Assembly: GCF_018221465.1 (NCBI RefSeq) | Contig: NZ_JAAIKR010000002.1 | Span: forward strand, 291,956-355,955 | Source of the DNA: Shewanella intestini | GTDB taxonomy: Bacteria; Pseudomonadota; Gammaproteobacteria; Enterobacterales; Shewanellaceae | DNA length: 64,000 nt | Reading direction: 5' to 3' | Shown here: piece after piece, positions 8,806 to 19,045 of the stretch | How positions within the stretch are numbered: position 1 is the first letter of the stretch | Layout: each line of letters starts with the position of its first letter | The notes under the pieces: generated by a model | Told to the model about the DNA's origin: nothing | What the model saw: only the letters and a program-made list of their open reading frames with translations | The model's database searches: none | Translations under genes and position numbers: made by a program

Positions 8806-10008
8806 ATGTCTTTCAAACCCCAATTAAAAATTCCAGCAACTTATATGCGTGGTGGCACCAGTAAAGGTGTGTTTTTTGCTTTAACCGACTTACCGAATGA
8901 AGCTCAGCAAGCTGGGGCGGCGCGTGATGCGCTGCTTTTACGGATTATTGGTAGCCCAGATCCATACGCTAAACAAACCGACGGTATGGGCGGTGCGACA
9001 TCTAGTACTAGTAAAACGGTGATTGTTTCTAAAAGCACGCAAGTGGATCACGATGTGGATTATTTATTTGGCCAAGTTGCTATTGATAAACCATTTATCG
9101 ATTGGAGCGGCAACTGCGGTAACTTAACGGCTGCGGTAGGGGCTTTTGCCATTAGTCATGGTTTGGTGAGTGCTAGTCGAATTCCTGATAATGGCATTGC
9201 GATTGTGCGTATTTGGCAAGCAAATATTAATAAAACCATTATTGCCCATATTCCAATGCACAACGGTGAAGTGCAAGAAACCGGTGACTTTGAACTCGAT
9301 GGTGTGACTTTTCCAGCGGCTGAAGTGTTGGTTGAGTTTATGGCGCCTGCGGATAAAAATGCCGCCATGTTCCCTACTGGCAATGTTGTCGATGACTTAT
9401 TATTACCAGAGTCGGTAAGTGAATTTGCTCAGCGCGGACTTTCAAGTATTCGCGCGACCATGATAAATGCAGGTATTCCGACTATTTTTGTCAATGCTGT
9501 CGATATCGGTTTTACTGGCAAAGAATTACAAGATGCAATTAATAACGATGCGACTACATTGGCTTTTTTTGAACAGCTGCGTGCCCATGGCGCGGTTAAA
9601 ATGGGCTTAATTAATCATATAGATGAAGCCAAAGCGCGCCAGCATACACCTAAAATTGCATTTGTTGCACCGCCGGTGGACTATGTTGCCTCAAGTGGAA
9701 AAAGCATAAAAGCTGATGAAATTGATCTTCAAGTTCGGGCATTATCTATGGGCAAGTTACACCATGCGATGATGGGAACTGCAGCTGTTGCAATTGCTGT
9801 TGCAGCAGCCGTAGAGGGCTCATTAGTCAATATTGCAGCCGGCGGTAAACCCAGAAGCCAAGTCGTGTTTGGACACCCATCTGGCACACTAAAAGTGGGG
9901 GCAAAAGCCAGCTTTACTCAGGGAAACTGGCAAGTTGAAAAAGCCAGTATGAGCCGCAGTGCTCGGGTTCTGATGGAAGGTCATATCAGAGTACCAGAAA
10001 CACGTTAA
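8806..10008 (+). CDS. prpF: 2-Methylaconitate cis-trans isomerase PrpF
   Basis: 400 residues, the normal PrpF length. Diaminopimelate epimerase-like fold with MRGGTSKGVFF near the start, QTDGMGGATSSTSK, the WSGNCGNL motif with the conserved Cys, and a C-terminal GHPSGTL signature. It works with AcnD to convert 2-methylcitrate to 2-methyl-cis-aconitate. Last gene of the prp cluster. The next gene is 255 bases away, behind another hairpin. Confidence 0.95.
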   Translation: MSFKPQLKIPATYMRGGTSKGVFFALTDLPNEAQQAGAARDALLLRIIGSPDPYAKQTDGMGGATSSTSKTVIVSKSTQVDHDVDYLFGQVAIDKPFIDWSGNCGNLTAAVGAFAISHGLVSASRIPDNGIAIVRIWQANINKTIIAHIPMHNGEVQETGDFELDGVTFPAAEVLVEFMAPADKNAAMFPTGNVVDDLLLPESVSEFAQRGLSSIRATMINAGIPTIFVNAVDIGFTGKELQDAINNDATTLAFFEQLRAHGAVKMGLINHIDEAKARQHTPKIAFVAPPVDYVASSGKSIKADEIDLQVRALSMGKLHHAMMGTAAVAIAVAAAVEGSLVNIAAGGKPRSQVVFGHPSGTLKVGAKASFTQGNWQVEKASMSRSARVLMEGHIRVPETR

Positions 10009-10038
10009 GGCGTTGTGTTGATGTTCAAAATACGATGA

Positions 10039-10065
10039 CGCGTGAGTGAACCTCACATTCACGCG
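10039..10065 (+). terminator. Hairpin after prpF, possible terminator
   Basis: CGCGTGAGTG, loop AACCTCA, CATTCACGCG: a 10-bp stem with one G-T pair, 30 bases after the prpF stop. It lacks a clear T tract, so termination may be weak or Rho-dependent. Confidence 0.45.
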
Positions 10066-10263
10066 CTATGGTAAATCTCTTCAGCAAGTTATATTAACTT
10101 ATCTAGTTATGTTACTGCTTCAGTTCACATTTGTTGGTCTTTCTGTTCTTTTCTACTATTTTTTAAGCTTATTTACAGACTTGTTTTTTACTCTGCAATA
10201 GATATGGAAAGAATAAATAATAATCTGCTTAGTTCTATTGGATTGAGCAAGGGGAAGCAATAA

Positions 10264-11817
10264 ATGAGTAGCAATCAACAACCATTAGCATCGCAGCCTA
10301 ACGGCTTATTCAACCGAGCACTGGATGGCATTGAAAGGGTGGGAAACAAGTTACCTGATCCTGCGATGTTATTTTTAATATTAATGTTTAGTGTTTGGGT
10401 CATTTCAGCACTTTTATCGGGGATTAATTTTGAAGCCATTGATCCACGTACCAATAGCCCCATAGTAGTGAACAACTTACTAAGCGCTGATGCATTAACT
10501 CAGTTTTTAACCAGTATGGTTACCACTTTTACCGCCTTTGCGCCATTGGGGGTTGTCTTAGTTGCCATGTTGGGAGTAGGTGTGGCAGAACAATCTGGCT
10601 ACATTAATACGGCATTAAAGCAAATGCTTAAAATAACGCCAATAAAGTTTTTAACCCCTGCAGTTGTTATTGTGGGGATTATTTCTCATACCGCAACAGA
10701 TGCAGGTTATGTGGTCGTTATTCCGTTAGCTGGGGTGATTTTCTTTACTGTAGGACGACACCCATTAGCGGGTATTGCTGCCGCGTTTGCTGGTGTGTCA
10801 GGTGGATTTTGCGCCAACTTTATCCCATCTGGTATCGATCCATTATTGCAAAGTTTTACTCAGTCAGCAGCGCAAATTGTTGACCCCGACATTCAAGTTA
10901 ATCCACTAAACAACTGGTTCTTTGCGGCTTCATCATGTATCCCAATTACCTTGGTTATTTGGTATTTAACCGACAAAATTTTAGAGCCAAGACTGAAGAA
11001 AACCCATGAAGTAAAAGCTGAAGAAGTCGATTTACCTAAAATGGAGCAGGTAACGCTGCAAGAGCTCAAAGCATTTAAGATTGCTTCATCAGTCATGTTA
11101 TTGGCCATTGTTGGCTTTTTCTCACTAACGATCCCAGAAACCTCAACATTGCGTGATAACAACGGCTCATTAACCAGTTTTAGTGCACCGTTGATGCAAT
11201 CGATTGTGCCGTTAATTTTTATCTTCTTTATGTTGCCTGGCTTAGTTTACGGCTATTTAACCGGTGCATATAAAACTTCAGCCGATGTCGTGCAAGCAAT
11301 GTCAAAAGCGATGAGTGGTATGTCGCATTATATTGTAATGGCATTTTTCTGTGCTCAGTTTGTTGCCGCGTTTTCAGCTTCTAACCTCGGTGCATTGATT
11401 GCTATTGAAGGTGCGGGCGGCTTAAAGGCACTTAATTTAGCGCCAGAAGTGACCGTAATTGGTATGATCTTCTTGGTGGGATTTGTTAATTTATTTGTTG
11501 GTTCTTCTTCAGCAAAATGGGCATTAATTGGTCCGGTGTTAGTCCCAATGTTAATGCAGCTCAATATCAGCCCAGACTTATCACAAGCGGCTTATCGTGT
11601 GGGTGACTCAAGCTCAAATATTATCACGCCATTAATGCCGTACTTTCCATTGGTGGTTGTCTATTGTCAACGCTATGTCAAAGGCATTGGTATTGGTACG
11701 TTAATCTCAATGATGCTGCCATTTAGTTTGGCGTTATTGTCAGTCTGGAGTGTATGGTTACTGATCTACTGGTCAATTGGCTTGCCCTTGGGATTAGGCT
11801 CTAGCTACGTGTATTAA
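10264..11817 (+). CDS. AbgT-family transporter (p-aminobenzoyl-glutamate type)
   Basis: 517 residues with about 11-13 membrane segments. The N-terminal signature LPDPAMLFLILM and the family region around SHTATDAGYVVVIPLAG, with GSSSAKWALIGPVLVP further on, mark the AbgT family. Members import p-aminobenzoyl-glutamate or export sulfonamide-like compounds; the substrate here is not known. An AAGGGGAAGC ribosome site precedes the ATG. No abgA or abgB hydrolase genes are adjacent. Placement after the prp cluster is probably incidental. Confidence 0.88.
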   Translation: MSSNQQPLASQPNGLFNRALDGIERVGNKLPDPAMLFLILMFSVWVISALLSGINFEAIDPRTNSPIVVNNLLSADALTQFLTSMVTTFTAFAPLGVVLVAMLGVGVAEQSGYINTALKQMLKITPIKFLTPAVVIVGIISHTATDAGYVVVIPLAGVIFFTVGRHPLAGIAAAFAGVSGGFCANFIPSGIDPLLQSFTQSAAQIVDPDIQVNPLNNWFFAASSCIPITLVIWYLTDKILEPRLKKTHEVKAEEVDLPKMEQVTLQELKAFKIASSVMLLAIVGFFSLTIPETSTLRDNNGSLTSFSAPLMQSIVPLIFIFFMLPGLVYGYLTGAYKTSADVVQAMSKAMSGMSHYIVMAFFCAQFVAAFSASNLGALIAIEGAGGLKALNLAPEVTVIGMIFLVGFVNLFVGSSSAKWALIGPVLVPMLMQLNISPDLSQAAYRVGDSSSNIITPLMPYFPLVVVYCQRYVKGIGIGTLISMMLPFSLALLSVWSVWLLIYWSIGLPLGLGSSYVY

Positions 11818-11891
11818 TACAAGCATTCATTTTAATGTATGTTAAATATGCAATCTAATCAGATTATTTAATTGCTTCCTTACAATATAAC

Positions 11892-11922
11892 AAACAGGTC
11901 AATCAACAAATTGGCCTGTTTT
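11892..11922 (+). terminator. Terminator of the AbgT-family gene
   Basis: AAACAGGTCAAT, loop CAACAA, ATTGGCCTGTTT with one G-T pair, followed by a T-rich stretch. Confidence 0.75.
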
Positions 11923-12415
11923 ATTTTATGCGCCATTTGCTTACGTCAATGATAGTGTCAAAATGTGGATAACCTTAGGTTGGTAACTATTTACCCCAAT
12001 AATGTATGTTCATCTTTTGGCTTTGGTGGGGAGCATTTAGCATAAATGCTGTCTCGACAACTTTAGCATTTAAATGAAATACGTATCACTGCGTATTTAA
12101 GATTACCTAATTTTAAACGGTGTAAAAGGCAAGATAAATTCCAGCGCTTATTTTTATAAAATACCTTGTAAAATAGATAAGCATACATCCCAATAGTCTC
12201 TTTATCCCATTAAACAATCCATTGCGTCCTTATTATGTCAGGCATATTTCTTTTGCAGTTAACCATTTTTTGAGCTTATTGATTAAATTTGGATTTAAAC
12301 AACATAAACTGATTAATTTTCTTAAACTTAACATGTATTGATTTGTGGTAATGATTAGTATCACTTAGCGTTTAAATTTTTCACCGCAATTGATTGTAGA
12401 AAAAGGATTATGATT
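11923..12415. other. Long intergenic region before the antiporter gene
   Basis: About 490 bases with no supported gene. Three alternating arms AGCATTTA (12032), TAAATGCT (12043) and AGCATTTA (12065) can form either of two mutually exclusive 8-bp hairpins. The rest is AT-rich with no motif I can assign. It could hold a long leader or an unrecognised small RNA. Confidence 0.4.
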
Positions 12416-14257
12416 ATGGTTGAACACATTACGGCAATGTTGGCCCTAATTGGTGTGCTATCGCTTGTGTGTCAGTGGTTAGGGTGGAAGCTACGCTTAC
12501 CTGCGATATTGCCGTTACTTTTGTGCGGTTTATTGTTAGGCCCTGGTCTTGGAATACTTGACCCCGATGCTGTTTTTGGGGATTTATTATTTCCGATTAT
12601 TTCTTTAGGTGTTGCTGTGATTTTATTTGAAGGCGCATTAACACTCAATGTTAAGGAAATACGTGATCACGGCCGCATGGTGACGCACTTAGTGTCCTTT
12701 GGCTCAGTCATTACTTGGGGTTGTATTGCACCCGCAGTACATTATATTTTAGGTTTCGATTGGTCCATTGCCTTATTGTTTGGTGCGTTAGTTGTCGTTA
12801 CGGGCCCAACGGTTATTGTACCCATGTTAAGGACAGTTCAACCTAACACCAAGTTGTCGAGTATTTTACGTTGGGAAGGCATCATTATTGATCCCATCGG
12901 CGCATTGCTTGCAGTTTTAGTATATGAATATATTGCAGTAACAGCCGATCCCACATCACATGTGATCCATGCATTAGGACTGACTTTAATTATTGGTTTA
13001 GGTTTGGGGAGTTTAAGTGGTTACATCATTGGGGTGGCATTAAGGCGTAATTGGTTTCCTCATTACCTGACTAATGCCGCGGTATTAACCACTATGCTGG
13101 GGATTTTTGTTGGCTCTAATATTATTCAAGAAGAAGCTGGGTTGTTAACGGTCACAGTGATGGGCTTATGGCTTGCGAATATGCGCGGTGTTGACATTAC
13201 TGAGATATTAGCTTTTAAAGAGACCCTCACGGTATTACTGATTTCAACTTTATTTATATTGTTAGCGGCGAGGTTAGATTCCAATGCCATGTTAGATCTG
13301 GGTTGGGAAGGACTCGCTGTGCTATTTGTGGTGATGTTTATCGCGCGGCCATTAAGTATTTGGTTGTGTGGCATTGGGACTAATTTAACCACAAATGATA
13401 AGTGGTTTTTAAGTTGGGTTGCGCCAAGGGGGATTGTCGCGGCGGCTATTTCTTCTTTATTTGCCATTAAATTAGAAGCGTTGAGCTTTAAGGGAGCCAG
13501 TTCTATTGTGCCATTAGTGTTTTTGATTATTATTGGCACGGTTGTTATTCAAAGTCTAACGGCTGGACGTTGGGCACAGTTTCTTGGTGTAAAACAAGGC
13601 TCGCCTCAAGGTATGTTGATTTTTGGGGCTACACAGTTTAGCCGTGAGTTAGCTAAAATTTTACAGGATAAAGACATTGGGGTATTACTGGCTGATACCA
13701 ACTGGGATAATATTCGCCAAGCAAGAATGGCAAACTTACCGGTGTATTTTGGTAATCCAGCATCCGAACATGCCGAAACCTATATGGATTTAAGTGGTAT
13801 CGGTCGAGTTTTGGTGTTGTCACCATACAGGCAGCTTAATCCGCTGGTTAGCTTTCACTTTCAAGATTTACTAGGGCAAAAAAATGTATTTGGATTAACA
13901 AATACTGACTCAAGCAGTGCCCGACATCAGCTATCAGAAGCTTATTTACAACGCTTAGGTTTGTTTGGTGACAATATCTCTTATGCCAAAATTGCAACTA
14001 TTATGGCCAAAGGGGGAGTACTGAAAGTCACCAATTTAACTGAAAGCTTTACTATTGATGATTTTAAAAAACGTTATGGTGAAACGGCTATTCCATTGTT
14101 ATATATCACTAGAACGTCAAAGGTGAGGGTGATTTCATTAGAGCATAATCAGGCGTTGCCAACAGATATTGAATTAATCAGTTTGTTGCCAGCTGCAGCG
14201 CAGGCTAATGCCAACGCTGAGATAATCAATACGACGAGCTGCAATGTCGAGGCTTAA
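12416..14257 (+). CDS. CPA1-type cation:proton antiporter with TrkA-N (RCK) domain
   Basis: 613 residues. The N-terminal two thirds form about 12-13 membrane helices of the Na+/H+ exchanger fold (LPLLLCGLLLGPGLG, VVTGPTVIVPMLR, WVAPRGIVAAAISS). The C-terminal part has a Rossmann-type regulatory domain starting at GMLIFGATQFSRELA. It probably exchanges Na+ or K+ for H+ at the inner membrane. The start is set at ATG 12416 because AAGGA (12403-12407) is 8 bases away. The ATG at 12410 lies only 2 bases from that site. Confidence 0.88.
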   Translation: MVEHITAMLALIGVLSLVCQWLGWKLRLPAILPLLLCGLLLGPGLGILDPDAVFGDLLFPIISLGVAVILFEGALTLNVKEIRDHGRMVTHLVSFGSVITWGCIAPAVHYILGFDWSIALLFGALVVVTGPTVIVPMLRTVQPNTKLSSILRWEGIIIDPIGALLAVLVYEYIAVTADPTSHVIHALGLTLIIGLGLGSLSGYIIGVALRRNWFPHYLTNAAVLTTMLGIFVGSNIIQEEAGLLTVTVMGLWLANMRGVDITEILAFKETLTVLLISTLFILLAARLDSNAMLDLGWEGLAVLFVVMFIARPLSIWLCGIGTNLTTNDKWFLSWVAPRGIVAAAISSLFAIKLEALSFKGASSIVPLVFLIIIGTVVIQSLTAGRWAQFLGVKQGSPQGMLIFGATQFSRELAKILQDKDIGVLLADTNWDNIRQARMANLPVYFGNPASEHAETYMDLSGIGRVLVLSPYRQLNPLVSFHFQDLLGQKNVFGLTNTDSSSARHQLSEAYLQRLGLFGDNISYAKIATIMAKGGVLKVTNLTESFTIDDFKKRYGETAIPLLYITRTSKVRVISLEHNQALPTDIELISLLPAAAQANANAEIINTTSCNVEA

Positions 14258-14364
14258 CAGTGATTAACAAGAGGGGACTGATGGATATGTTGACACTGAA
14301 GTGGCAGGTATACAAAACGAGTCAGCGTTGTTAGTCAGAACATTGAACAAATGAGTAAACAAAT

Positions 14365-14394
14365 AAAAAACCAGTCACAATGACTGGTTTTTTT
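14365..14394. terminator. Bidirectional terminator between the antiporter gene and bcp
   Basis: AAAAAACCAGTCA, loop CAA, TGACTGGTTTTTTT: A and T runs on both sides serve both converging genes. Confidence 0.9.
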
Positions 14395-14426
14395 AATCGA
14401 AAACAATTTTTATTACTGCTTTTTAT

Positions 14427-14897
14427 TTACACTACTTTTACCGTATTGAGTAAAACTTGATGATGTTCTTTGGTTTTAAACTTGTTGATAAAGTGACTAA
14501 TTTTACCATCAGTACCAATGACAAAACTCAAGCGATGAATTCCGTCGTAGATTTTTCCCATGAATTTCTTTTCTCCCCATACCCCAAATGCATCCGCAAC
14601 GGCATGGTCTTCATCGCTGAGTAGATGAAAATTAAGCGCTTGTTTATCAGAGAATTTTAGTAAACGTGAAACCGGATCCGGACTGACCCCCAAAACGGTT
14701 ATGTTTAATGAATCTAGCGCTGATTTACTATCGCGTAACCCTTGCGCTTGTATCGTACAACCAGGCGTTGAGGCTTTAGGATAAAAATAAACTAACACTG
14801 GACCATTTTTTAGCATTTCTGCTAATGAAATGGTCTCACCGAATTGGTTTTGAAGTGTGAACATTGGTGCATTATCACCGGTATTTAAGGTTTTCAT
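14427..14897 (-). CDS. bcp: Thioredoxin-dependent thiol peroxidase (Bcp/PrxQ)
   Basis: 156 residues. It reduces peroxides in the cytoplasm. The peroxidatic cysteine lies in STPGCTIQAQGLRD. Where many Bcp proteins have a resolving Cys five residues later (CxxxxC), this one has Gln, so it belongs to the variant without that local resolving Cys. The remainder (VLGVSPDPVSRLLKFSDK, HLLSDEDHAVADAFGVWGEK) is typical. It is transcribed together with or just downstream of gcvR, as in many gammaproteobacteria. Confidence 0.93.
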   Translation of the reverse strand: MKTLNTGDNAPMFTLQNQFGETISLAEMLKNGPVLVYFYPKASTPGCTIQAQGLRDSKSALDSLNITVLGVSPDPVSRLLKFSDKQALNFHLLSDEDHAVADAFGVWGEKKFMGKIYDGIHRLSFVIGTDGKISHFINKFKTKEHHQVLLNTVKVV

Positions 14898-14941
14898 ATC
14901 GTTCCATTGACAATAATAAAAGGAAAGTGACTACATTAGCA

Positions 14942-15484
14942 TTACGGCGCGGCAATGCCTTGCATGCGTTTGATGTTACAGTCTAATTGCAGTTGATTGG
15001 CTAGATCATGAATGCTGTTTTCTAATGTTGCTAAATCAACTTTTTCAGGAATGTTGATGGAGAGCAAAATAGTTTGAGTGTGAATGCCCTTATCATTATG
15101 CTCATCCGCATGAGAGCGAACCGCAGCAAGATCAAGTGAACGTTCATGTAGAAACTGTGTAATGGTATTCATTGTCCCGCGTTGATCTTCTCCATAAAAT
15201 GACACTTCAATACGTGAAATATAATTTTGCGGGGTATGTTTCGAGGTACGCTTCATTACCGTCATTAATTCAAGTTCAACACTTAAACTAGGTAAACGAG
15301 TTTCAATTTGAGTTATTGAGGACCAAGAGCCTGAAATCATCATGATTAATGTAAACTCATTACCAAATAGTCCCATGCGACTGTCGACAATATCGCATTC
15401 ACATACACTGACTAAGTTGGATATCTTTCCAACAAGACCTGGACGGTCTACTCCCATCGCTGTCACGACCATATAATTGGTCAT
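14942..15484 (-). CDS. gcvR: Glycine cleavage system transcriptional repressor GcvR
   Basis: 180 residues with two ACT domains: the first begins YMVVTAMGVDRPGLVGKISN, the second near ISRIEVSFYGEDQRGTMNTI. In E. coli GcvR binds glycine and restrains the activator GcvA. It is 44 bases upstream of bcp on the same strand and divergent from dapA, the usual gcvR-bcp/dapA neighbourhood. Confidence 0.9.
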   Translation of the reverse strand: MTNYMVVTAMGVDRPGLVGKISNLVSVCECDIVDSRMGLFGNEFTLIMMISGSWSSITQIETRLPSLSVELELMTVMKRTSKHTPQNYISRIEVSFYGEDQRGTMNTITQFLHERSLDLAAVRSHADEHNDKGIHTQTILLSINIPEKVDLATLENSIHDLANQLQLDCNIKRMQGIAAP

Positions 15485-15768
15485 ACGGTTTCCTCATTGT
15501 GTTACTTACTACTGACACTTATGTAAACACTACATAAAGCCATACATATTTTTAAAATTAATCTTATCATACCTTGAGATTAATCCGACGCCATCGTTTA
15601 AAAAACTGTTACAAACTGATATTGCATGAGCAAATGAACCGTTTAACTATCTTGACATAAATCAGTGACTAAACGTGAACAGCATTTTTTAATTTCGATG
15701 ATGCAAACGCTTGTCATTGCTTGAAACCATCAGTAACATAGCGATTCCTGAATCCTTGGGGAATGTAG

Positions 15769-16653
15769 ATGTTAAACGGAAGCATAGTAGCCTTAATCAC
15801 ACCAATGAATCGTGATGGCTCAGTAGATTATGAAAGTCTTGAAAGACTGGTTGAATTCCATATAGAACAAGGTACCGATGCCATTGTCGCAGTTGGCACC
15901 ACTGGTGAATCAGCAACACTACCAAATAAAGAACATGTACAAGTAGTGAACCAAACCGTTAAATTTGCCGCAGGTCGAATTCCTGTTATTGGCGGTAACG
16001 GTGCCAATGCCACTGCTGAAGCGATTGAATTAACGCAAGCGATGAAACATAGCGGTGTTGATGCAATGCTTGGTGTGACGCCATATTATAATAAGCCGTC
16101 ACCTAAAGGGTTAATTGCGCATTATACTGCGATTGCCCAAAGTACTGATATCCCTCAGATTTTATATAATGTCCCCGGTCGTACATCGGTTGACATGTTA
16201 CCAGAAACGGTCGCTAAACTGGCTGTGATTGACAACATTATTGGTGTAAAAGAAGCGACGGGTGATGTATCACGTGTGGCGCAGCTACGTCAGTTATGTG
16301 GTAACGACTTTAAGTTATATAGCGGAGATGATGCAACGGCATGTGAATTCTTATCACTTGGCGGTAATGGTGTCATTTCAGTTGCTAATAATATTGCCCC
16401 TAATGCATTTAAACAAATGTGTGATGCTGCGCTTAATGGCGATCAAAAAAAAGCACAACAAATAAATAGCACAATGGCCGGTATTTATGGCTCATTGTTT
16501 AGCGAAGCAAACCCCATTCCTGTGAAATGGGCGGTTCATCGCATGGGGTTAATCTCAAATGGGCATATTCGTCTGCCTTTAACTGAACTTTCTGACGAGT
16601 TTCATGGTCTGTTGTTAGAGACAATGCAACAAGCCCATATTAAGGTGCAATAA
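15769..16653 (+). CDS. dapA: 4-Hydroxy-tetrahydrodipicolinate synthase
   Basis: 294 residues. It condenses pyruvate with aspartate semialdehyde in lysine and diaminopimelate synthesis. Motifs seen: the N-terminal [42 protein letters not shown] and the Schiff-base lysine in [19 protein letters not shown] precedes the ATG. bamC follows after 3 bases, so the two are co-transcribed, as in E. coli. Confidence 0.97.
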   Translation: MLNGSIVALITPMNRDGSVDYESLERLVEFHIEQGTDAIVAVGTTGESATLPNKEHVQVVNQTVKFAAGRIPVIGGNGANATAEAIELTQAMKHSGVDAMLGVTPYYNKPSPKGLIAHYTAIAQSTDIPQILYNVPGRTSVDMLPETVAKLAVIDNIIGVKEATGDVSRVAQLRQLCGNDFKLYSGDDATACEFLSLGGNGVISVANNIAPNAFKQMCDAALNGDQKKAQQINSTMAGIYGSLFSEANPIPVKWAVHRMGLISNGHIRLPLTELSDEFHGLLLETMQQAHIKVQ

Positions 16654-16656
16654 TTT

Positions 16657-17757
16657 ATGATAAAAAAAGCCACCCCTGTGTTATTACTTTTAGCCGTTAC
16701 AGCGTGTTCTACACCTATTGAACGCAGACAAGTTAACGGCAATGACGATTATACGAATGTTCAAGTGTCACCGCTATTGACTATTCCTGCTGGGTTAAGT
16801 GAACCAAATTACAGCAAAGAGTATGATATTCCAAAAGTCGCTGCGCAGGTTGCAAATAGTCCTGTTGGAAAACAACTTGATATTAGACCGCCACTGCAAG
16901 TACTACCAATGGCAGAAGGGACTCATGTCGAAGAAGGTTCTGATAACATTAAGGTAGTTATTGAAAGTATTGACAACGATGTCAATCTAAAACAAGAGAT
17001 CTTTGCTGATGTCATTGGTTATTTAAACAAAAATAACATCAATATTCGTAATCAAGACACCACAACAGGTGTGATTGAAACGGATTGGATCAAAAGCACT
17101 GAAGTCATGGATTCAAGTCTTTGGGGCGCAGATAAAGAATATATATTACGCCAACGCTACAAATTCACTGTTGATGTCAAACCACATGGACGTTCTGGCG
17201 ATCTAAAAATTGATCTTGTAGAACATGAAGAAAGTTTTGACGAAGAAATTCAAGATATCTTACTAACTAGTGATGACAAACGTCGTTATACTATTGATAT
17301 GCTAAATAACGCGATTGCTTATGTAAGTGTTAACCGAGAAAAAGCCCTGCGTGAAGCACGAATTAAACGCAGTTTAGGTATTAAATTATCACTGGTTCGT
17401 CCAACTGAAGAACAGGGTGCTTATTGGTTAGCGGATGCCAAATATGACAATACATGGGATCGCTTGCGTGTAGTGTTACCTGAACTGGGTTTTGAAATTG
17501 TCGATATGGATAAGAGCAAAGGCCTCTATTATGTAACATTAGATGATTCAGGTGGATTTTGGAGCTCTATATGGGGCGATAAAGACCTAAACCTAGAAAA
17601 GGGCAACTATCGCATTATGATTGAAGAGGGTAATGAGCCTGATAATACTAAAATTTTGTTTAAACATGTCGATGATGAACCGATAGCTGATGAAGCCATT
17701 ATCGAAGTTTATGACAAAATTAGCGAGTTAATGGAAGAAGACCGCAAAGTACGTTAA
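16657..17757 (+). CDS. bamC: Outer-membrane assembly lipoprotein BamC
   Basis: 366 residues. A lipoprotein signal with lipobox VTAC puts the mature Cys at about residue 17. A flexible proline-containing segment contains the conserved DIRPPLQVLPMAEGT, and two BamC helix-grip domains follow. It is part of the BAM complex that inserts beta-barrel proteins. The position immediately after dapA is conserved in gammaproteobacteria (nlpB). Confidence 0.93.
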   Translation: MIKKATPVLLLLAVTACSTPIERRQVNGNDDYTNVQVSPLLTIPAGLSEPNYSKEYDIPKVAAQVANSPVGKQLDIRPPLQVLPMAEGTHVEEGSDNIKVVIESIDNDVNLKQEIFADVIGYLNKNNINIRNQDTTTGVIETDWIKSTEVMDSSLWGADKEYILRQRYKFTVDVKPHGRSGDLKIDLVEHEESFDEEIQDILLTSDDKRRYTIDMLNNAIAYVSVNREKALREARIKRSLGIKLSLVRPTEEQGAYWLADAKYDNTWDRLRVVLPELGFEIVDMDKSKGLYYVTLDDSGGFWSSIWGDKDLNLEKGNYRIMIEEGNEPDNTKILFKHVDDEPIADEAIIEVYDKISELMEEDRKVR

Positions 17758-17773
17758 TTCATTTACTCGATAT

Positions 17774-17802
17774 AAAAGAGGCCTTTTAGGTCTCTTTTTT
17801 TT
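17774..17802 (+). terminator. Terminator of dapA-bamC
   Basis: AAAGAGGCCT, TTT, AGGTCTCTTTTTTTT: a stem with one G-T pair followed by a long T run. Confidence 0.85.
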
Positions 17803-17962
17803 GTTTTAAACGCTGATTTTTCAGAATGGATGTTGCAAGGTATGTCTGTGGGTTGAAATTTGTAAACAAAAGTAAAACAACTTGAACCATCACGTAACAA
17901 TGTAAATAATGTTAGCTTCGATAATCGATATCACTTTATTCGTTTGCAGGCTAAAAGACAAA

Positions 17963-19045
17963 ATGAAAAATATAATAATAACGTTGTTGGTATTAGCTGG
18001 TATTGCATATGCCTATTACAATAGTCAATCTGAAAAGACTTTAGCCAAAAAAGAACGCCCCATTCCCAATGTGGTCGTTGCAAATGCAAAAATGATGCAG
18101 GTCCGTGATGAAGTTGAAGCGATCGGAACCGGCAAAGCTTACGAATCAATTACAGTCACTTCTAAAATCAGCGAAATTATTACCAGCTTAAATTTTGAAG
18201 ATGGTCAATTAGTTAAAAAAGGCCAATTACTGGTACAACTGCAAGATACCGAACAACAAGCTAAAGTGCGTGCGGCTTCAGTCGTGTTAAAAGAACACAT
18301 TAGAGAATTTGACAGAATAAGCTCGTTAGTCACCAGTAAAACCGTTGCAGAAACAGAAAGAGACAGACTACAAAGCCTCATTGATTCAGCACGGGCGGTG
18401 CTCGACCAAGAAGTAGCTGCGCTTGCTGATAGAACCATTAACGCGCCTTTTAGTGGCCGTCTAGGTATTCGTAATGTGAGTCGTGGTAGTTTTGTTACCC
18501 CATCACAAGCCATCACCACTTTAGATGATGTCAGTAAAATCAAACTCGACTTCTCGGTACCTGAGCGTTTCATCCAAGAGTTACAGGTTGGCAAACAAAT
18601 TTTAGCTGAAACCGTCGCCTTTCCAGACACCATTTTCAAAGGCAAGGTGACCGTTGTTGATAGCCGTGTTAATCCCGTCACACGTGCTGTTATAGTCCGT
18701 GCAATAGTGCCAAATGCTGATCACGCGTTATTGCCAGGCATGTTGATGAAAGTCAATTTGATTAAACAAAGCCGTGAAGCATTATTATTGCCAGAGTCGG
18801 CCATTATTCCCATTCAAGATAAACACTATGTTTATTTAGTAAATAGCGAAAATAAAATCGAGCGTTTACAAATTCACATTGGGCTGCGTACCCGTGGGTG
18901 GGTTGAGGTCGTTGACGGCCTTAAGGTAGGTGACCCAGTAGTTATCCGTGGCCTCTTAAAAGTACGACCTGGTGATACGGTCACGCCAGAACAAGCAGAA
19001 CGATTTCACTTTGCCTTAAAAGGTAATGCGGAGACTGCAGCATGA
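17963..19045 (+). CDS. RND efflux periplasmic adaptor subunit
   Basis: 360 residues from ATG 17963, which directly precedes the membrane anchor MKNIIITLLVLAGIAYAYY; an in-frame ATG at 17909 would add 18 residues without a better signal. Membrane-fusion-protein layout: biotinyl-lipoyl halves (SEIITSLNFEDGQLVKKGQ and INAPFSGRLGIRNVSRGSFV) flank a short helical hairpin, then beta-barrel and membrane-proximal domains. It links the inner-membrane pump encoded next to an outer-membrane channel encoded elsewhere. ATGA overlap with the pump gene. Confidence 0.92.
   Translation: MKNIIITLLVLAGIAYAYYNSQSEKTLAKKERPIPNVVVANAKMMQVRDEVEAIGTGKAYESITVTSKISEIITSLNFEDGQLVKKGQLLVQLQDTEQQAKVRAASVVLKEHIREFDRISSLVTSKTVAETERDRLQSLIDSARAVLDQEVAALADRTINAPFSGRLGIRNVSRGSFVTPSQAITTLDDVSKIKLDFSVPERFIQELQVGKQILAETVAFPDTIFKGKVTVVDSRVNPVTRAVIVRAIVPNADHALLPGMLMKVNLIKQSREALLLPESAIIPIQDKHYVYLVNSENKIERLQIHIGLRTRGWVEVVDGLKVGDPVVIRGLLKVRPGDTVTPEQAERFHFALKGNAETAA

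Noticed and set aside
13126-13539. 137-codon frame antisense to the antiporter gene
   Set aside because: Reverse of conserved membrane helices; the composition is a shadow of the true frame.
18205-18681. 158-codon frame antisense to the RND adaptor
   Set aside because: Complement of a well-conserved gene, rich in Ser and Thr as expected of a shadow; no ribosome site.
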